Source: Paramagnetospirillum magneticum AMB-1 (GTDB lineage Bacteria; Pseudomonadota; Alphaproteobacteria; Rhodospirillales; Magnetospirillaceae). Taken from it: a stretch of 64,000 nt of DNA. The stretch lies in NCBI RefSeq assembly GCF_000009985.1, contig NC_007626.1, positions 2,783,943 to 2,847,942 on the forward strand, given 5' to 3'. The notes under the pieces are model-generated. The model saw only the letters and a list, made by a program, of their open reading frames with translations, was not told where the DNA came from and did not search any database. Of the stretch, positions 17,799 to 25,944 are shown piece by piece. A program made the translations under genes and the position numbers. Position 1 is the stretch's first letter, and each line of letters opens with the position of its first letter.

Positions 17799-18335
17799 AT
17801 GTTGTTGGATGTCGGAAGTCTGGCGGTGATGGGTGTGACGCTGGGCGCGGTTCTGGGAACCGCCGCCAAGCTCCTGGCCGTGCCCAATAATCCCATCGAG
17901 GAAGAGCTGCAGAACCTGCTGCCCGGATCTCAGTGCGGCCAGTGCGGCTTCGTCGGCTGCGCCCAGTACGCCGCGGCGCTGGCCAAGGGCGACACGCCCA
18001 TCACGCTGTGCGCGCCGGGCGGCAAGGCCACCATCGAAGCCCTGGCCAAGAAGCTGGGCGTGCACGCCGATGCCGACGGTCACGAGGAGGTCGGCCCCCG
18101 CGTCGCCTTCATCAACGAGGACCTGTGCATCGGCTGCCTGCGCTGCATCGGCGAGTGCGGCTCGGACGCCATCGTCGGCGCGCCCAAGCAGTTGCACACC
18201 GTGATCGCCGACGCCTGCCACGCCTGTTCCAAGTGCTTCAAGATCTGCCCCACCGAGGCCATCGAGATGCGCCCCATCCCGCAAACCATCGCAGCCTGGC
18301 ACTGGAATAAGCCCGGCGAGCATTCGGCGCATTGA
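17799..18335 (+). CDS. rnfB: Rnf complex subunit RnfB (ferredoxin-type)
   Basis: A 178-residue subunit. A short N-terminal membrane helix is followed by the four-cysteine motif in GSQCGQCGFVGC with its fourth Cys at TLCAPGG, then two [4Fe-4S] motifs CIGCLRCIGEC and CHACSKCFKIC. RnfB is the entry/exit point for ferredoxin electrons on the cytoplasmic face. The ATG at 17799 has AGGAGG (17784-17789) at nine bases; an in-frame TTG at 17790 directly follows that site and is rejected. The domain set is complete for a short-form RnfB. Confidence 0.95.
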   Translation: MLLDVGSLAVMGVTLGAVLGTAAKLLAVPNNPIEEELQNLLPGSQCGQCGFVGCAQYAAALAKGDTPITLCAPGGKATIEALAKKLGVHADADGHEEVGPRVAFINEDLCIGCLRCIGECGSDAIVGAPKQLHTVIADACHACSKCFKICPTEAIEMRPIPQTIAAWHWNKPGEHSAH

Positions 18336-18348
18336 GGAGAGACGGTCG

Positions 18349-19845
18349 ATGAAACTGTTTCCCATCCTGGGCGGCATCCATCCGGAATACCGCAAGGAGC
18401 TGACCAGCGAGAAGGCCATCGTCGCCTTGCCGCTGCCCAAAACGCTCTATCTGCCCCTGCAGCAGCATATGGGCGCCCCGGCCAACACCACCGTCAACGT
18501 AGGTGACACGGTCAAGAAGGGCCAGCTGCTGGCCAAGGCCCAGGGCGCCATCTCGGCCGCATTGCACGCCCCCACCTCGGGCACCATCGCCGCCATCACC
18601 GAGATGACCGCGCCGCACCCGTCGGGCCTGCCCCAGCTGACCATCGTGCTGGATTCCGACGGCAAGGACGAATGGGCCGAGCCCATGCCGGTCATTGCCG
18701 ATCCCTTCGCCGCCTCGGCCAACGAGATCAAGGCCCGCGTCGCCGAGGCCGGCATCGTCGGCATGGGCGGCGCCACCTTCCCCTCGGCGGTGAAGCTGGG
18801 CCTGGGCAACCAGCACAAGCTGGAAATCCTGCTGCTCAACGGCGCCGAGTGCGAGCCCTACCTCACCTGCGACGACCGCGTCATGCGCGAATTCGCGGAG
18901 CAAGTGGTGGACGGCGCCCGCATCATGGCCCACGCCCTGGGCGCCCCCAAGGTGATCATCGCCGTGGAGGACAACAAACCCCAGGCCGTGGACTCCCTGA
19001 AGGCCGAGGCCGCCAAGACCCCCAATGTCGACGTGGTGGGCGTGCCGGTCCAATACCCCATGGGCGCCGAGCGCCACCTGACCCAAGCGGTCACCGGGCG
19101 CGAGACTCCCGCCCGCAAGCTGACCGCCGACGTGGGCGTGGTGGTGCACAACGTCGCCACGGCGCGGGCCGTGCATCAGGCGGTACGCCTGGGCCGTCCG
19201 CTGCTGTCGCGCGTCGTCACGGTCAGCGGCGGCGCGGTGGCCGAGCCGAAGAACATCGAGGTGCCGCTGGGCACCAGGGTGAGCGAGCTGCTCGACTTCT
19301 GCGGCGGCGTGTCGGCGGCGGCCAAGCGCATCATCTCCGGCGGCCCCATGATGGGCCAGCCCCTGCCGTCGCTCGACGTGGCGGTGGTCAAGGGGACCTC
19401 GGGCATCCTGGCGCTGACCCAGGCCGAAACCAACGAGCACGCGCCCAGCCCCTGCATCCGCTGCGGCTCGTGCGTCACCTATTGCCCCTGCGGCCTGGTG
19501 CCGGTGGAGATGGCCAGCTATATCCGCAACGACAAGCTGGACCTCGCCGCCAAGATCGGCGTGCAGGATTGCGTGTCGTGCGGCTCGTGCTCGTATATCT
19601 GCCCGTCGCACATTCCCCTGGTGCACTTCTTCAATTACGCCAAGGGCAAGATCGCGGCGCTGGACCGCGAGCGTCGCAAGACCGAGCAGACCAAGTCGCT
19701 GGTCGAGGCCCATAACGCGCGTCTCGAACGCCAGGCCCAGGCCAAGCGCGAAGCCGCCGCCAAGGCCAAGGCCGCCAAGGAAGCCGCCGAGGCCGCGGCT
19801 GCCGCTCAGGCACAAACCAACTCCGCAGGCGGGGCCAACGCATGA
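18349..19845 (+). CDS. rnfC: Rnf complex subunit RnfC
   Basis: A 498-residue cytoplasmic NADH/FMN-binding subunit. The N-terminal barrel-sandwich region is followed by a Rossmann-like flavin/nucleotide domain (GMGGATFPSAVKLGLG near 138) and two [4Fe-4S] motifs, CIRCGSCVTYC (about 369) and CVSCGSCSYIC (about 408). The last 60 residues are a charged Ala/Lys/Glu-rich helix, as in many RnfC tails. The four-base overlap with rnfD (ATGA) couples their translation. Confidence 0.95.
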   Translation: MKLFPILGGIHPEYRKELTSEKAIVALPLPKTLYLPLQQHMGAPANTTVNVGDTVKKGQLLAKAQGAISAALHAPTSGTIAAITEMTAPHPSGLPQLTIVLDSDGKDEWAEPMPVIADPFAASANEIKARVAEAGIVGMGGATFPSAVKLGLGNQHKLEILLLNGAECEPYLTCDDRVMREFAEQVVDGARIMAHALGAPKVIIAVEDNKPQAVDSLKAEAAKTPNVDVVGVPVQYPMGAERHLTQAVTGRETPARKLTADVGVVVHNVATARAVHQAVRLGRPLLSRVVTVSGGAVAEPKNIEVPLGTRVSELLDFCGGVSAAAKRIISGGPMMGQPLPSLDVAVVKGTSGILALTQAETNEHAPSPCIRCGSCVTYCPCGLVPVEMASYIRNDKLDLAAKIGVQDCVSCGSCSYICPSHIPLVHFFNYAKGKIAALDRERRKTEQTKSLVEAHNARLERQAQAKREAAAKAKAAKEAAEAAAAAQAQTNSAGGANA

Positions 19846-20918
19846 GTATCGTGATCGACAAGAGCGGACCGTTCACCCACGGCCCCAATAGCGTCCAGCG
19901 GACCATGTTCACGGTCCTGGCGGCCCTGGCGCCGGCGACGCTGTACAATCTGTGGCTGTTCGGCCTTCCCGCCATCTTCCTGTTCCTGGTCACCATGGCC
20001 GCCTGCGCCCTGTGTGAAGCGGCCTGCATCCGCATCAGCGGCGGCAATCCCGACCGGGCGCTGGGCGACGGCTCGGTGGCCATCACCGGCTGGCTGCTGG
20101 CCCTGTCGCTGCCGCCGTGGGCGCCCTGGTGGGTGGCGGTGGTGGCCTCGGTCTTCGCCGTCTGCCTCGCCAAGCACGCCTTCGGCGGCCTGGGCCAGAA
20201 CGTCTTCAACCCGGCCATGGTCGGCCGCGTGGTGGTGCTGGTCTCGTTCCCGCTGCAGATGACCTCGTTCGTCACCCCCAAGCCGCTGTTCACCCCCGGC
20301 TCGCCGGGTCTGGCCGAGTCGCTGACCATCACCTTCGGGCGCGGCTTCACCCTGGACGGCATCAGCACCGCCTCACCGCTGGGCTTCATCAAGACCGAGC
20401 TGTCCAAGGGCGTTCCGGTCACCCAGTCGCTGTCGTCCTTCCCGTCCCTGGGCGACATGATGATCGGCTTCCATCCCGGCTCCATGGGCGAGACGGCGGT
20501 GCCGCTGATCCTACTGGGCGGCCTGTTCCTCATGTGGCGCAAGATCATCAGCTGGCACATTCCGGTGTCCATGCTGGCGACCCTGTTCCTGATGGGAACC
20601 ATCTTCAGCACCCTTGATCCGGCCCGCCACACCAGCGGCATGGTCCAGTTGCTGTCGGGAGCTTCGTTCCTGGGGGCCTTCTTCATCGCCACCGACTACG
20701 TCACCTCGCCGGTGTCGAAGTCGGGCCAGCTGGCCTTCGGGTTCGGTGTCGGCCTGCTGACCTGGATCATCCGCACCTATGCCGGATATCCCGAGGGCGT
20801 GGCCTTTGCCGTCCTGCTGATGAATGCGCTGACGCCCATTCTCGATCAACATTTCCGGCCGCGCGTCTTCGGGCGCACCCGCAAGGGCGAGCCTCTGCCG
20901 GTCAGGGGGGACAAATGA
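19842..20918 (+). CDS. rnfD: Rnf complex subunit RnfD
   Basis: A 358-residue integral membrane subunit related to NqrB. The flavinylation motif, usually a variant of DxxSGATPL with Thr as the FMN attachment site, reads DGISTASPL here. The acceptor position is therefore Ser178 rather than Thr. ApbE, encoded at the start of the operon, can in principle use either hydroxyl residue. The FGGLGQNVFNPAMVGR segment near residue 110 is a strong family match. It overlaps rnfC and rnfG by four bases each. Confidence 0.95.
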   Translation: MSIVIDKSGPFTHGPNSVQRTMFTVLAALAPATLYNLWLFGLPAIFLFLVTMAACALCEAACIRISGGNPDRALGDGSVAITGWLLALSLPPWAPWWVAVVASVFAVCLAKHAFGGLGQNVFNPAMVGRVVVLVSFPLQMTSFVTPKPLFTPGSPGLAESLTITFGRGFTLDGISTASPLGFIKTELSKGVPVTQSLSSFPSLGDMMIGFHPGSMGETAVPLILLGGLFLMWRKIISWHIPVSMLATLFLMGTIFSTLDPARHTSGMVQLLSGASFLGAFFIATDYVTSPVSKSGQLAFGFGVGLLTWIIRTYAGYPEGVAFAVLLMNALTPILDQHFRPRVFGRTRKGEPLPVRGDK

Positions 20919-21547
20919 GCCACGCTATTCGGCCCACCTGGGTCCACGCCGTCATCCTCGGCACCTTCTGCGCCGGTTTCGGCGTGGCGCTGGCGCTGAC
21001 CGACGACATCACCAAGGCGCCCATCAAGGAACGCGCCCTGGAAGACAAGATGAACTCGCTGGGCCAGGTGATCCCCAAGTCCATCCACGACAACAATCCG
21101 GTCACCGACGCCATCACCCTGCCCAATCCCGCCGCGGGCGGGCATGCCGGCGCGCCGGCCGAGACCATCGTCTATCGCGCCATCAAGGACGGCAAGGTCA
21201 CCGGCGTGGCCTTTGAGATGGATGCCTCGGGCGGCTATGGCGGCCCGGTCAAGCTGATGATCGGCGTCGCCCCCGACGGCAAGCTGCTGGGCGTGCGGGT
21301 CATCTCCCACAAGGAGACTCCCGGCCTGGGCGACAAGATCGACGCCGCCAAGACCGACTGGATCACCCGCTTCACCGGACTGTCGCTCGGCAATCCTCCG
21401 GCGGACAAGTGGAAGGTCAAGAAGGACGGCGGCCAGTTCGACCAGTTCTCCGGCGCCACCATTACGCCGCGCGCCGTGGTCGGCGGCATCCGCCACGGCC
21501 TGGAATTCTTCGCCGCCAATTCGGCCCGCATGATGGAGAAGAAGTGA
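20915..21547 (+). CDS. rnfG: Rnf complex subunit RnfG
   Basis: A 210-residue subunit with one N-terminal membrane anchor (residues about 10-28) and a periplasmic FMN-binding domain. The covalent flavin motif FSGATITPRAVV has its acceptor at Thr182. VISHKETPGLGDKID is the other strongly conserved family segment. RnfG takes part in electron transfer on the outer side of the membrane after FMN attachment by ApbE. Its stop overlaps the rnfE start by one base. Confidence 0.95.
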   Translation: MSHAIRPTWVHAVILGTFCAGFGVALALTDDITKAPIKERALEDKMNSLGQVIPKSIHDNNPVTDAITLPNPAAGGHAGAPAETIVYRAIKDGKVTGVAFEMDASGGYGGPVKLMIGVAPDGKLLGVRVISHKETPGLGDKIDAAKTDWITRFTGLSLGNPPADKWKVKKDGGQFDQFSGATITPRAVVGGIRHGLEFFAANSARMMEKK

Positions 21548-22218
21548 TGTCTGCAAGCTACGGACGGATCATCAAGGACGGATTGTGGGAAAACAACGGC
21601 GTGCTGTGCATGCTGCTGGGCATGTGCCCGACCATGGCCATGACCGGCACCGCCACCAACGGCCTGGGCATGGGCCTGGCCACCGCCGCGGTGATGGCCG
21701 CCTCCAACCTGATGGTGGCCATGTTCCGCAACTACGTCACCCACGAGGTGCGCATCCCGGTCTACATCCTGATCGTGGCGGCCAACGTCACCTTCGTGGA
21801 CCTGGGCATGAACGCCTGGATGCACGAGCTTTACAAGGTGCTGGGCCTGTTCATCCCGCTGATCGTCTCCAACTGCCTGCCGCTGGCCCGCCTGGAGGCC
21901 TTCGCCGCCAAGGAGCCGGTGCTGCCCTCCTTCCTGGACGGGTTGTTCATGGGCCTGGGCTTCACCCTGGCGCTGACCGCCATCGGCGCGGTGCGCGAGA
22001 TGATCGGCCAGGGCACCCTGTTCGCCGACGCCGCCCTGCTGCTGGGCCCCTGGGCCAAGCTGCTGGAACTGCGCGTCATGCCGGCCGATTGGGGCATCCT
22101 GGTGCTGATCCTGCCGCCGGGCGGCTTCCTGATCGCCGGGCTGATGGTGGTGGCCAAGCGTCTGGTCGACCTTGCCGGCGGCAAGGAAATCAAGATGGCC
22201 GGCGCCCACAGCGTCTAA
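21547..22218 (+). CDS. rnfE: Rnf complex subunit RnfE
   Basis: A 223-residue six-helix membrane protein homologous to RnfA. The N-terminal DGLWENNGVLCMLLGMCPTMAMT and the mid-protein VSNCLPLARLEAFAAKEPV (with the Asn-Cys pair) are family hallmarks. It forms the membrane electron-transfer core with RnfA. Start ATG at 21547 overlaps the rnfG stop (TGATG). Confidence 0.95.
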   Translation: MSASYGRIIKDGLWENNGVLCMLLGMCPTMAMTGTATNGLGMGLATAAVMAASNLMVAMFRNYVTHEVRIPVYILIVAANVTFVDLGMNAWMHELYKVLGLFIPLIVSNCLPLARLEAFAAKEPVLPSFLDGLFMGLGFTLALTAIGAVREMIGQGTLFADAALLLGPWAKLLELRVMPADWGILVLILPPGGFLIAGLMVVAKRLVDLAGGKEIKMAGAHSV

Positions 22219-22234
22219 GGGAGAGCAGGACATT

Positions 22235-22528
22235 ATGAAGATCGGAGTCGTCTACGCCCTCCCCTCCCGCCAGTCGTGGCTGTCCATCGACGTGCCGGAG
22301 GGGACCACGGTGAAGGAAGCCATCCAGAAGTCGGGCATCCTCAACCAGTTCCCCGAGATCGATCTGGAGACCCAGAAGGTCGGAATCTTCGGCAAGGCCG
22401 CTGCCCTGGACGCGGTGGTCGAGGAAGGGGCGCGCATCGAGATCTATCGCCCCATCACCGTCGACCCCAAGACCGTCAAGCGCCGCGCCGCCCCCGAGGC
22501 TCCGGCGGCCGGAGGGACCGAGTCATGA
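22235..22528 (+). CDS. rnfH: RnfH (UPF0125 family)
   Basis: A 97-residue small protein with a ubiquitin-like beta-grasp pattern: KIGVVYALPSRQSWLSIDVP, then VKEAIQKSGIL and the C-terminal RIEIYRPITVDPKTVKRR. RnfH accompanies rnf genes in Rhodobacter capsulatus and other nitrogen fixers; its biochemical role is not established. GGGAGAGCAGGA precedes the ATG at 22235. It overlaps the next gene by four bases. Confidence 0.93.
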   Translation: MKIGVVYALPSRQSWLSIDVPEGTTVKEAIQKSGILNQFPEIDLETQKVGIFGKAAALDAVVEEGARIEIYRPITVDPKTVKRRAAPEAPAAGGTES

Positions 22529-22938
22529 GCACCCAGGACCTCAGCGTCACCCAGGCGGTGGCCTATTCCGTCCTCTACGCCCTGGACATCGAAGCCGCGG
22601 CGCCCTGGAAGGCTTGGGCTCATATCTGGCTGAAGGGTGACGACCGCACCGCCGCCTCCGCTCAGATGGCGGCGGCCGGGGCTTCGACTCCGTCCGCCAA
22701 ATCGGCCGCCAATGCCGCCCGTCTGGCCGCCGAGGCCACCCAGTTGCAGACCGAGGCCGCCATGCTGATGGCCGAGAACCGCAACGCCTCGTGGCAATTG
22801 GACCAGTACGAGCTGCGCAACGAGCAGTGCCTGAACTCGGTCGCCGAATCCATCCGCATGGGCAGCAGCGACGGAACCCTCGACACCCAAAGCCCCCGCT
22901 CGGCGGAATTGCGGGCCAAGGTGCAGAAGGAGTTCTGA
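22525..22938 (+). CDS. Uncharacterised 137-residue protein, last gene of the rnf operon
   Basis: I do not recognise this protein. It starts in the rnfH stop (ATGA overlap), so it is almost certainly translated from the rnf mRNA. It has no signal peptide and no membrane helix. Residues about 45-95 are a long, alanine-rich, charge-patterned helix with possible coiled-coil character (for example AEATQLQTEAAMLMAENRN). A single Cys lies at about residue 100 and there is no metal motif. The N-terminal third contains several tryptophans (APWKAWAHIW). Position suggests a co-regulated accessory factor of Rnf or nitrogenase electron supply; function is unknown. Confidence 0.8.
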   Translation: MSTQDLSVTQAVAYSVLYALDIEAAAPWKAWAHIWLKGDDRTAASAQMAAAGASTPSAKSAANAARLAAEATQLQTEAAMLMAENRNASWQLDQYELRNEQCLNSVAESIRMGSSDGTLDTQSPRSAELRAKVQKEF

Positions 22939-22949
22939 ACGGAGAGATG

Positions 22950-23075
22950 CGGGGCTTCCGCCCCGGCCCCCGATCGGGAGGCATGCCTCCCGAACCCTCC
23001 GTTTATTTATGAATGAAAAGGAGGTTCGGAGGATTTTCCTCCGGGCGGGTGTGGGCGGCAGCCCACCGATGCCAG
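22950..23075. repeat. Multi-hairpin intergenic repeat, copy 1
   Basis: A run of adjacent hairpins: CGGGGC-TTCC-GCCCCG (about 22954-22970), GGGAGGCATGCCTCCC (about 22976-22991), a long arm pair around an AT-rich centre (ACCCTCCGTTT and AAAAGGAGGTT, with TATTTATGAATG between), GGAGGATTTTCCTCC (about 23028-23042), and GTGGGCGGCAGCCCAC (about 23050-23066). The same order of elements occurs at 34216-34342 and 37478-37598. The left hairpins can serve as a terminator between the convergent rnf and pot/antiporter operons. The right half encodes the last residues of the antiporter. Confidence 0.75.
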
Positions 23076-24251
23076 CGGCTTGGTCATCACGGTCGCGAAC
23101 AGCGCCATCAGCACCATGGCCCCGAAGCTGGTCTGGGAGATCAGACCGGCTTCGGCCAGCAGGGTGAGAACCACCAGTTCCATCAGTCCCTTGCAGGTCA
23201 GCAGCCCGCCCAGCGTCAGGGCTTCCCGCCCGGTGCAGCCGCCCATCCAGGCGGGCAGCGCCGAGGCCAGCTTGCCCAGGATCGCCGCCGCGCTCATCAC
23301 CCAGAAGATGGCCGCCGCCCCGCCGCCCAGCGCCGCATGGGTCTTCAGCCCCACCGAGATGAAGAAGAACGGCAGCAGCACCACCTGCACGAAGGTCTCG
23401 AAACTGCCGACGATGGCCTGGGCCACCCGCCGGGGCATCACCGCCCCGAACAGGAAGGCGCCGATCACCGCATGCAGGCCGATGATCTCGCAGATCAGCG
23501 CGGCCAAGGCCAGCCCGACCGTGAGGATCACCACGTCGCCGGCGCCAACCTTGCCGCTGGCCTCGGCGCGGGCGAACAGGCGGCGCAGCAGCGGACGCAC
23601 CACCGTCACCATCGCCCCGGCGAACAGCAGAGCGCCCAGGGCCACCAGCCCGGCCTCCCAGGGGTCGCCGCCATGGCTGATCGCCAGCAGCAGAGCCACG
23701 GCGACCCATAGGGCAGCATCGTTGAACGCCGCCGCGCCCAGGGCCATCACGCCCACCTTGTGACGTTCGAGCCCCATCTCGCGCACCACGGCGCCCAGGA
23801 CGGGCAGCGCCGTCACTCCGGCGGCGATACCCATGGCGGCGGCGAATAGGGACTGGCTTGCCAGCCCCCCGGCCGCGCCCGGAACGGCGGCGAACAGCCA
23901 CCAGCCCCCCGCCGCCCCCGCCAGGGTCGGCACCACCACGCTGGACAGGGCCAGCACGGTGAAGCAGCGCCCCTGCCCCCTGATCTGCGCCAGATCGAAA
24001 TGCAGGCCGATGGAGAAGGCGAAGAAGACCACGGCAAGCCGCACCAGCCCTTCCAGGGCGACCAGCGATTCCGGCGGAAACAGCCGCGCCGAGACATCCG
24101 GGGCCACCCAGCCCAGCAGGCTCGGCCCCAGGGCGATGCCCACGGCCATCTGCACGGCGGCCAGCGGCATCAGGCGGCCGATCAGCCCCAGCCGCCACAC
24201 GGCATAAGGCAAGCCGATGATCAGCGCCGTCTGGACGAGAAAAAGGCTCAC
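23007..24251 (-). CDS. KefB/CPA2-type cation:proton antiporter
   Basis: A 414-residue membrane protein with about twelve hydrophobic segments and no C-terminal RCK/TrkA-N domain. GIALGPSLLG near the N-terminus and AFSIGLHFDLAQIRGQG are typical of the CPA2 (KefB/NapA) fold; FNDAALWVAVALLLA contains the conserved Asn-Asp pair expected in the ion path. The GTG start at 24251 overlaps the stop of potI (GTGA), so it is translated from the polyamine-transport mRNA. The last 19 or so residues (GCRPHPPGGKSSEPPFHS) are encoded by the intergenic repeat and are probably a non-native extension. Confidence 0.88.
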   Translation of the reverse strand: MSLFLVQTALIIGLPYAVWRLGLIGRLMPLAAVQMAVGIALGPSLLGWVAPDVSARLFPPESLVALEGLVRLAVVFFAFSIGLHFDLAQIRGQGRCFTVLALSSVVVPTLAGAAGGWWLFAAVPGAAGGLASQSLFAAAMGIAAGVTALPVLGAVVREMGLERHKVGVMALGAAAFNDAALWVAVALLLAISHGGDPWEAGLVALGALLFAGAMVTVVRPLLRRLFARAEASGKVGAGDVVILTVGLALAALICEIIGLHAVIGAFLFGAVMPRRVAQAIVGSFETFVQVVLLPFFFISVGLKTHAALGGGAAAIFWVMSAAAILGKLASALPAWMGGCTGREALTLGGLLTCKGLMELVVLTLLAEAGLISQTSFGAMVLMALFATVMTKPLASVGCRPHPPGGKSSEPPFHS

Positions 24252-25054
24252 CCGCCCTGCTTCTCCCTGGTCATCATCACCCGGCCCGCCACGGCGATGG
24301 CGACGCCCACCAGCGCGACGACGATGGTGGCCAGGGCGTTGATCTCCGGACTGACGCCCAGGCGCACCTTGGAGAAGATGACGATGGGCAACGGCGTGGC
24401 GCCGGGACCCGAGACGAAGGCGGAGATCACCACGTCGTCCACCGACAGCGTGAAGGCCAGCAGCCATCCCGCCGCCAGGGCTGGGGCGATGATCGGCAAG
24501 GTGATGGAGAAAAAGACGGTGAGCGGCCGGGCGCCCAGGTCCATGGCCGCCTCCTCCAGCGACAGGTCCATCTGGGCGAGGCGCGAGCGCACCACCACGG
24601 TGACGAAGGACAGGCTGAACGTGACATGGGCGATGACGATGGTGGTCATGGACCGCCCGTCGGGCCAGCCCAGCAGATTCTCCATGCCGACGAACAGCAG
24701 CAGCAGAGCAAGGCCGGTGATGATCTCCGGCATCACCAGCGGCGCCGAGACCATGCCGGTGAACAGGGCGCGGCCGGAAAAGCGCCGGAACCGCACCAGC
24801 ACCACCGCCGCCATGGTCCCCAGCGCGGTGGCGAGGCAGGCGTTGAGGAAGGCGATCTTCAGCGACAGCCAGGCGGCATCCAGCACCTGGGCATCATGGA
24901 GCAGCTCGCCATACCACTTGGTGGAAAAACCGCCCCACACCGTCACCAGCTTGGAGGCGTTGAAGGAATAGATCACCAGCAGTGCGATCGGCAGGTAGAG
25001 AAAGGCGTAGACCAGCGCCAGGGCGGTATAAAGGGCAAAGCCGCGATTCTTCAT
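24248..25054 (-). CDS. potI: Polyamine-type ABC transporter permease PotI/PotC
   Basis: A 268-residue inner-membrane permease with six helices. It begins MKNRGFALYTALALVYAFLY; the coupling (EAA) loop reads LEEAAMDLGARPLTVFFSITLP. It pairs with PotH to form the pore of a putrescine/spermidine-type importer. Start overlaps the potH end by four bases and the stop overlaps the antiporter GTG. Confidence 0.92.
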   Translation of the reverse strand: MKNRGFALYTALALVYAFLYLPIALLVIYSFNASKLVTVWGGFSTKWYGELLHDAQVLDAAWLSLKIAFLNACLATALGTMAAVVLVRFRRFSGRALFTGMVSAPLVMPEIITGLALLLLFVGMENLLGWPDGRSMTTIVIAHVTFSLSFVTVVVRSRLAQMDLSLEEAAMDLGARPLTVFFSITLPIIAPALAAGWLLAFTLSVDDVVISAFVSGPGATPLPIVIFSKVRLGVSPEINALATIVVALVGVAIAVAGRVMMTREKQGG

Positions 25055-25944
25055 TCCCCGCGCTCCTGCCGCTTGGCCTCGAAGTGCTGGAACACCATGA
25101 TGGGCACCACCAGGAGCACCAGCATGGCCACCGCCACCGCCGAAGCCGTCGGCCAGTCGCGGTTGTCGAAGAATTCGGCCCACAGCACCTTGCCGATCAC
25201 CAGCGTGTCGGGGCCGCCCAGCAGGTCGGGAATGACGAACTCGCCCACAGCCGGGATGAACACCAGCATGCAGCCGGCGATCACGCCGGGCATGGACAGC
25301 GGCAAGGTGACGGCCAGAAACGCCTTGAACGGCCGGCACCCCAGATCGGCGGCAGCCTCCAGCAGCGACAGGTCCATCTTCTCCAAGGTGGCGTAGAGCG
25401 GCAGGATCATGAACGGCAGGTAGGAATAGACCATGCCGATCACCACCGCCGTCGAGGTCTCGAGAATCTGCAGCGGCTCGGAAATCAGCCCCAAGGCCTG
25501 CAGCGCCATGTTGAGCAGGCCTTCGTTCTTCAGGATGCCGATCCAGGCATAGACGCGGATCAGGAACGAGGTCCAGAACGGCAAGGCGACCAGCATCAGC
25601 AGCGCCTGACGCCGGCTTTGCGGCGCCCGGGCGATGGCATAGGCGGCGGGATAGCCCAGCAGCAGGCAGCCCAGGGTCGAGATCCCCGCCAGTTTCAGCG
25701 AGCCGAGATAGGCCAGCAGATAGAGATTGTCGCCCAGCAGCGTGTTGTAGCCGGCCAGCGTTCCCTTGAAAGCGCCCTCGGCCCAGTCGATCAGCGGCAT
25801 ATAGGGCGGAATGCCCATCTGCGGCTCGGACAGGCTGATCTTGAGGACGATCAGGAAAGGCACCAGGAAGAACAGCAGCAGCCAGGCATAGGGCGCCAGC
25901 CCCACCAGGAATCGGCCCCCCCTGCCCTCCAGCAGGGTCTTCAT
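25051..25944 (-). CDS. potH: Polyamine-type ABC transporter permease PotH/PotB
   Basis: A 297-residue permease. YAWLLLFFLVPFLIVLKISL is the first membrane helix, and LLEAAADLGCRPFKAFLAVTLP is the EAA loop contacting the ATPase. PotH/PotB proteins form a heterodimeric channel with PotI/PotC. The gene overlaps the ATPase gene upstream by four bases. Confidence 0.92.
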   Translation of the reverse strand: MKTLLEGRGGRFLVGLAPYAWLLLFFLVPFLIVLKISLSEPQMGIPPYMPLIDWAEGAFKGTLAGYNTLLGDNLYLLAYLGSLKLAGISTLGCLLLGYPAAYAIARAPQSRRQALLMLVALPFWTSFLIRVYAWIGILKNEGLLNMALQALGLISEPLQILETSTAVVIGMVYSYLPFMILPLYATLEKMDLSLLEAAADLGCRPFKAFLAVTLPLSMPGVIAGCMLVFIPAVGEFVIPDLLGGPDTLVIGKVLWAEFFDNRDWPTASAVAVAMLVLLVVPIMVFQHFEAKRQERGE

